Source: an uncultured Bacteroides sp. (GTDB taxonomy: Bacteria > Bacteroidota > Bacteroidia > Bacteroidales > Bacteroidaceae). Taken from it: a stretch of 5,337 nucleotides of DNA. The DNA lies in the NCBI GenBank assembly GCA_900546355.1, contig URCM01000150.1, positions 1-5,337 on the forward strand, read 5' to 3'. A model generated the notes under the pieces. That model did not search any database and was not told the DNA's origin. It saw nothing but the letters and a program-made list of their open reading frames with translations. Positions 5,079 to 5,337 of this stretch are shown here, in pieces; position 1 is the stretch's first letter; each line of letters opens with the position of its first letter. Position numbers and translations under genes: made by a program.

Positions 5079-5337
5079 ACTATTAGGTGCCGGCCTGGTT
5101 AAGGAAACGAATGAAGGAGCCGAACCGAAAAACCGGTTGTAATAAGCTGCGTCATCTGCCCGGTTTATCCATGAGCTACGGGAAGTATAACTGCGATGCC
5201 TGCACGATTAGTAATCGTGCGGCGTGACGATTAGTAATCGTACAGCATGACGATTAGTAATCGTGTCGGCGGTGCAGTTATGTATAGTAGAACAAAATTG
5301 GTTTGCGAAAAATGGAATGGAACACAGAGACACAAAG
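5079..5337. other. Non-coding right flank beyond fba
   Basis: No convincing gene is seen after the fba terminator. The stretch holds a small AACCG/CGGTT hairpin (5123-5127 with 5134-5138) and the triple palindrome array at 5187-5281. An ATG at 5312 opens a frame (MEWNTETQ) that is cut by the window edge after nine codons, too short to judge. Confidence 0.6.
5187..5281. repeat. Array of three identical palindromes at 23-bp period inside an outer inverted repeat
   Basis: The 15-bp core ACGATTAGTAATCGT occurs at 5204-5218, 5227-5241 and 5250-5264, an exact 23-bp period. Each core is a 7-bp perfect palindrome around a central G, and the first extends to 19 bp (5202-5220). The 8-bp spacers differ (GCGGCGTG, ACAGCATG) while the cores are invariant. 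ATAACTGC (5187-5194) and GCAGTTAT (5274-5281) form an outer 8-bp inverted repeat enclosing all three. It could be a REP-like intergenic repeat, a set of protein-binding sites on nearly the same helix face, or a structured RNA with three arms. No T-run follows, so it is not a simple terminator. Confidence 0.75.

Noticed and set aside
5187..5281. The palindromic repeats as a CRISPR array
   Set aside because: The cores are 15 bp with spacers of only 8 bp, each core is itself a palindrome, there are three copies, and no cas genes are present. This is not CRISPR architecture.
5312..5337. Possible start of a gene at the right edge (MEWNTETQ)
   Set aside because: Only nine codons are available, with no convincing promoter or leader. 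It may be a real start or chance; the window cannot decide.

Overview
The window looks like chromosomal DNA of a gut Bacteroidales species (Bacteroides, Phocaeicola or a close relative). The evidence is promoters of the Bacteroides type (TTTG, about 20 bp, then TAnnTTTG), A/T-rich leaders without a clear Shine-Dalgarno, a zinc-free type B ribosomal protein L31 next to a class II fructose-bisphosphate aldolase, and protein sequences typical of that order. This is inferred from style, because no search could be run.

Layout. Positions 1-912 are an accessory, rearranged patch. A 49-bp sequence at 1-49 recurs exactly, inverted, at 717-765. The right copy is the left end of a compact element of about 192 bp (719-910) with 17-bp perfect terminal inverted repeats and TA on both sides. 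It looks like a MITE or an internally deleted insertion sequence, and it carries a 58-codon ORF. Between the two copies (50-716) lie an orphan intrinsic terminator and the front ends of two unrelated exported proteins. Each front end keeps its own promoter and signal peptide. They point at each other and are fused near position 400, so both genes lack their bodies.

Positions 1013-3274 hold a two-gene operon: an XRE-type helix-turn-helix plus cupin regulator, then 16 bp later an acyl-CoA synthetase of the ANL superfamily with all core motifs. A perfect 12-bp hairpin separates it from the convergent rpmE2 gene (minus strand). A 351-bp A/T-rich spacer then carries the divergent promoters of rpmE2 and of fba, the glycolytic/gluconeogenic aldolase, which ends in a strong intrinsic terminator.

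The last 260 bases contain no convincing gene. They hold a small array of three identical palindromic cores at an exact 23-bp period, enclosed by an 8-bp outer inverted repeat, so the whole could fold as a stem with three hairpin arms.

How the genes work together: regulator and synthetase probably form one self-contained unit for activating a carboxylic acid, with the cupin as likely effector sensor. rpmE2 and fba are housekeeping genes. The least explained parts are the inverted-repeat-bounded gene-fragment island at the left edge and the triple palindrome at the right edge.
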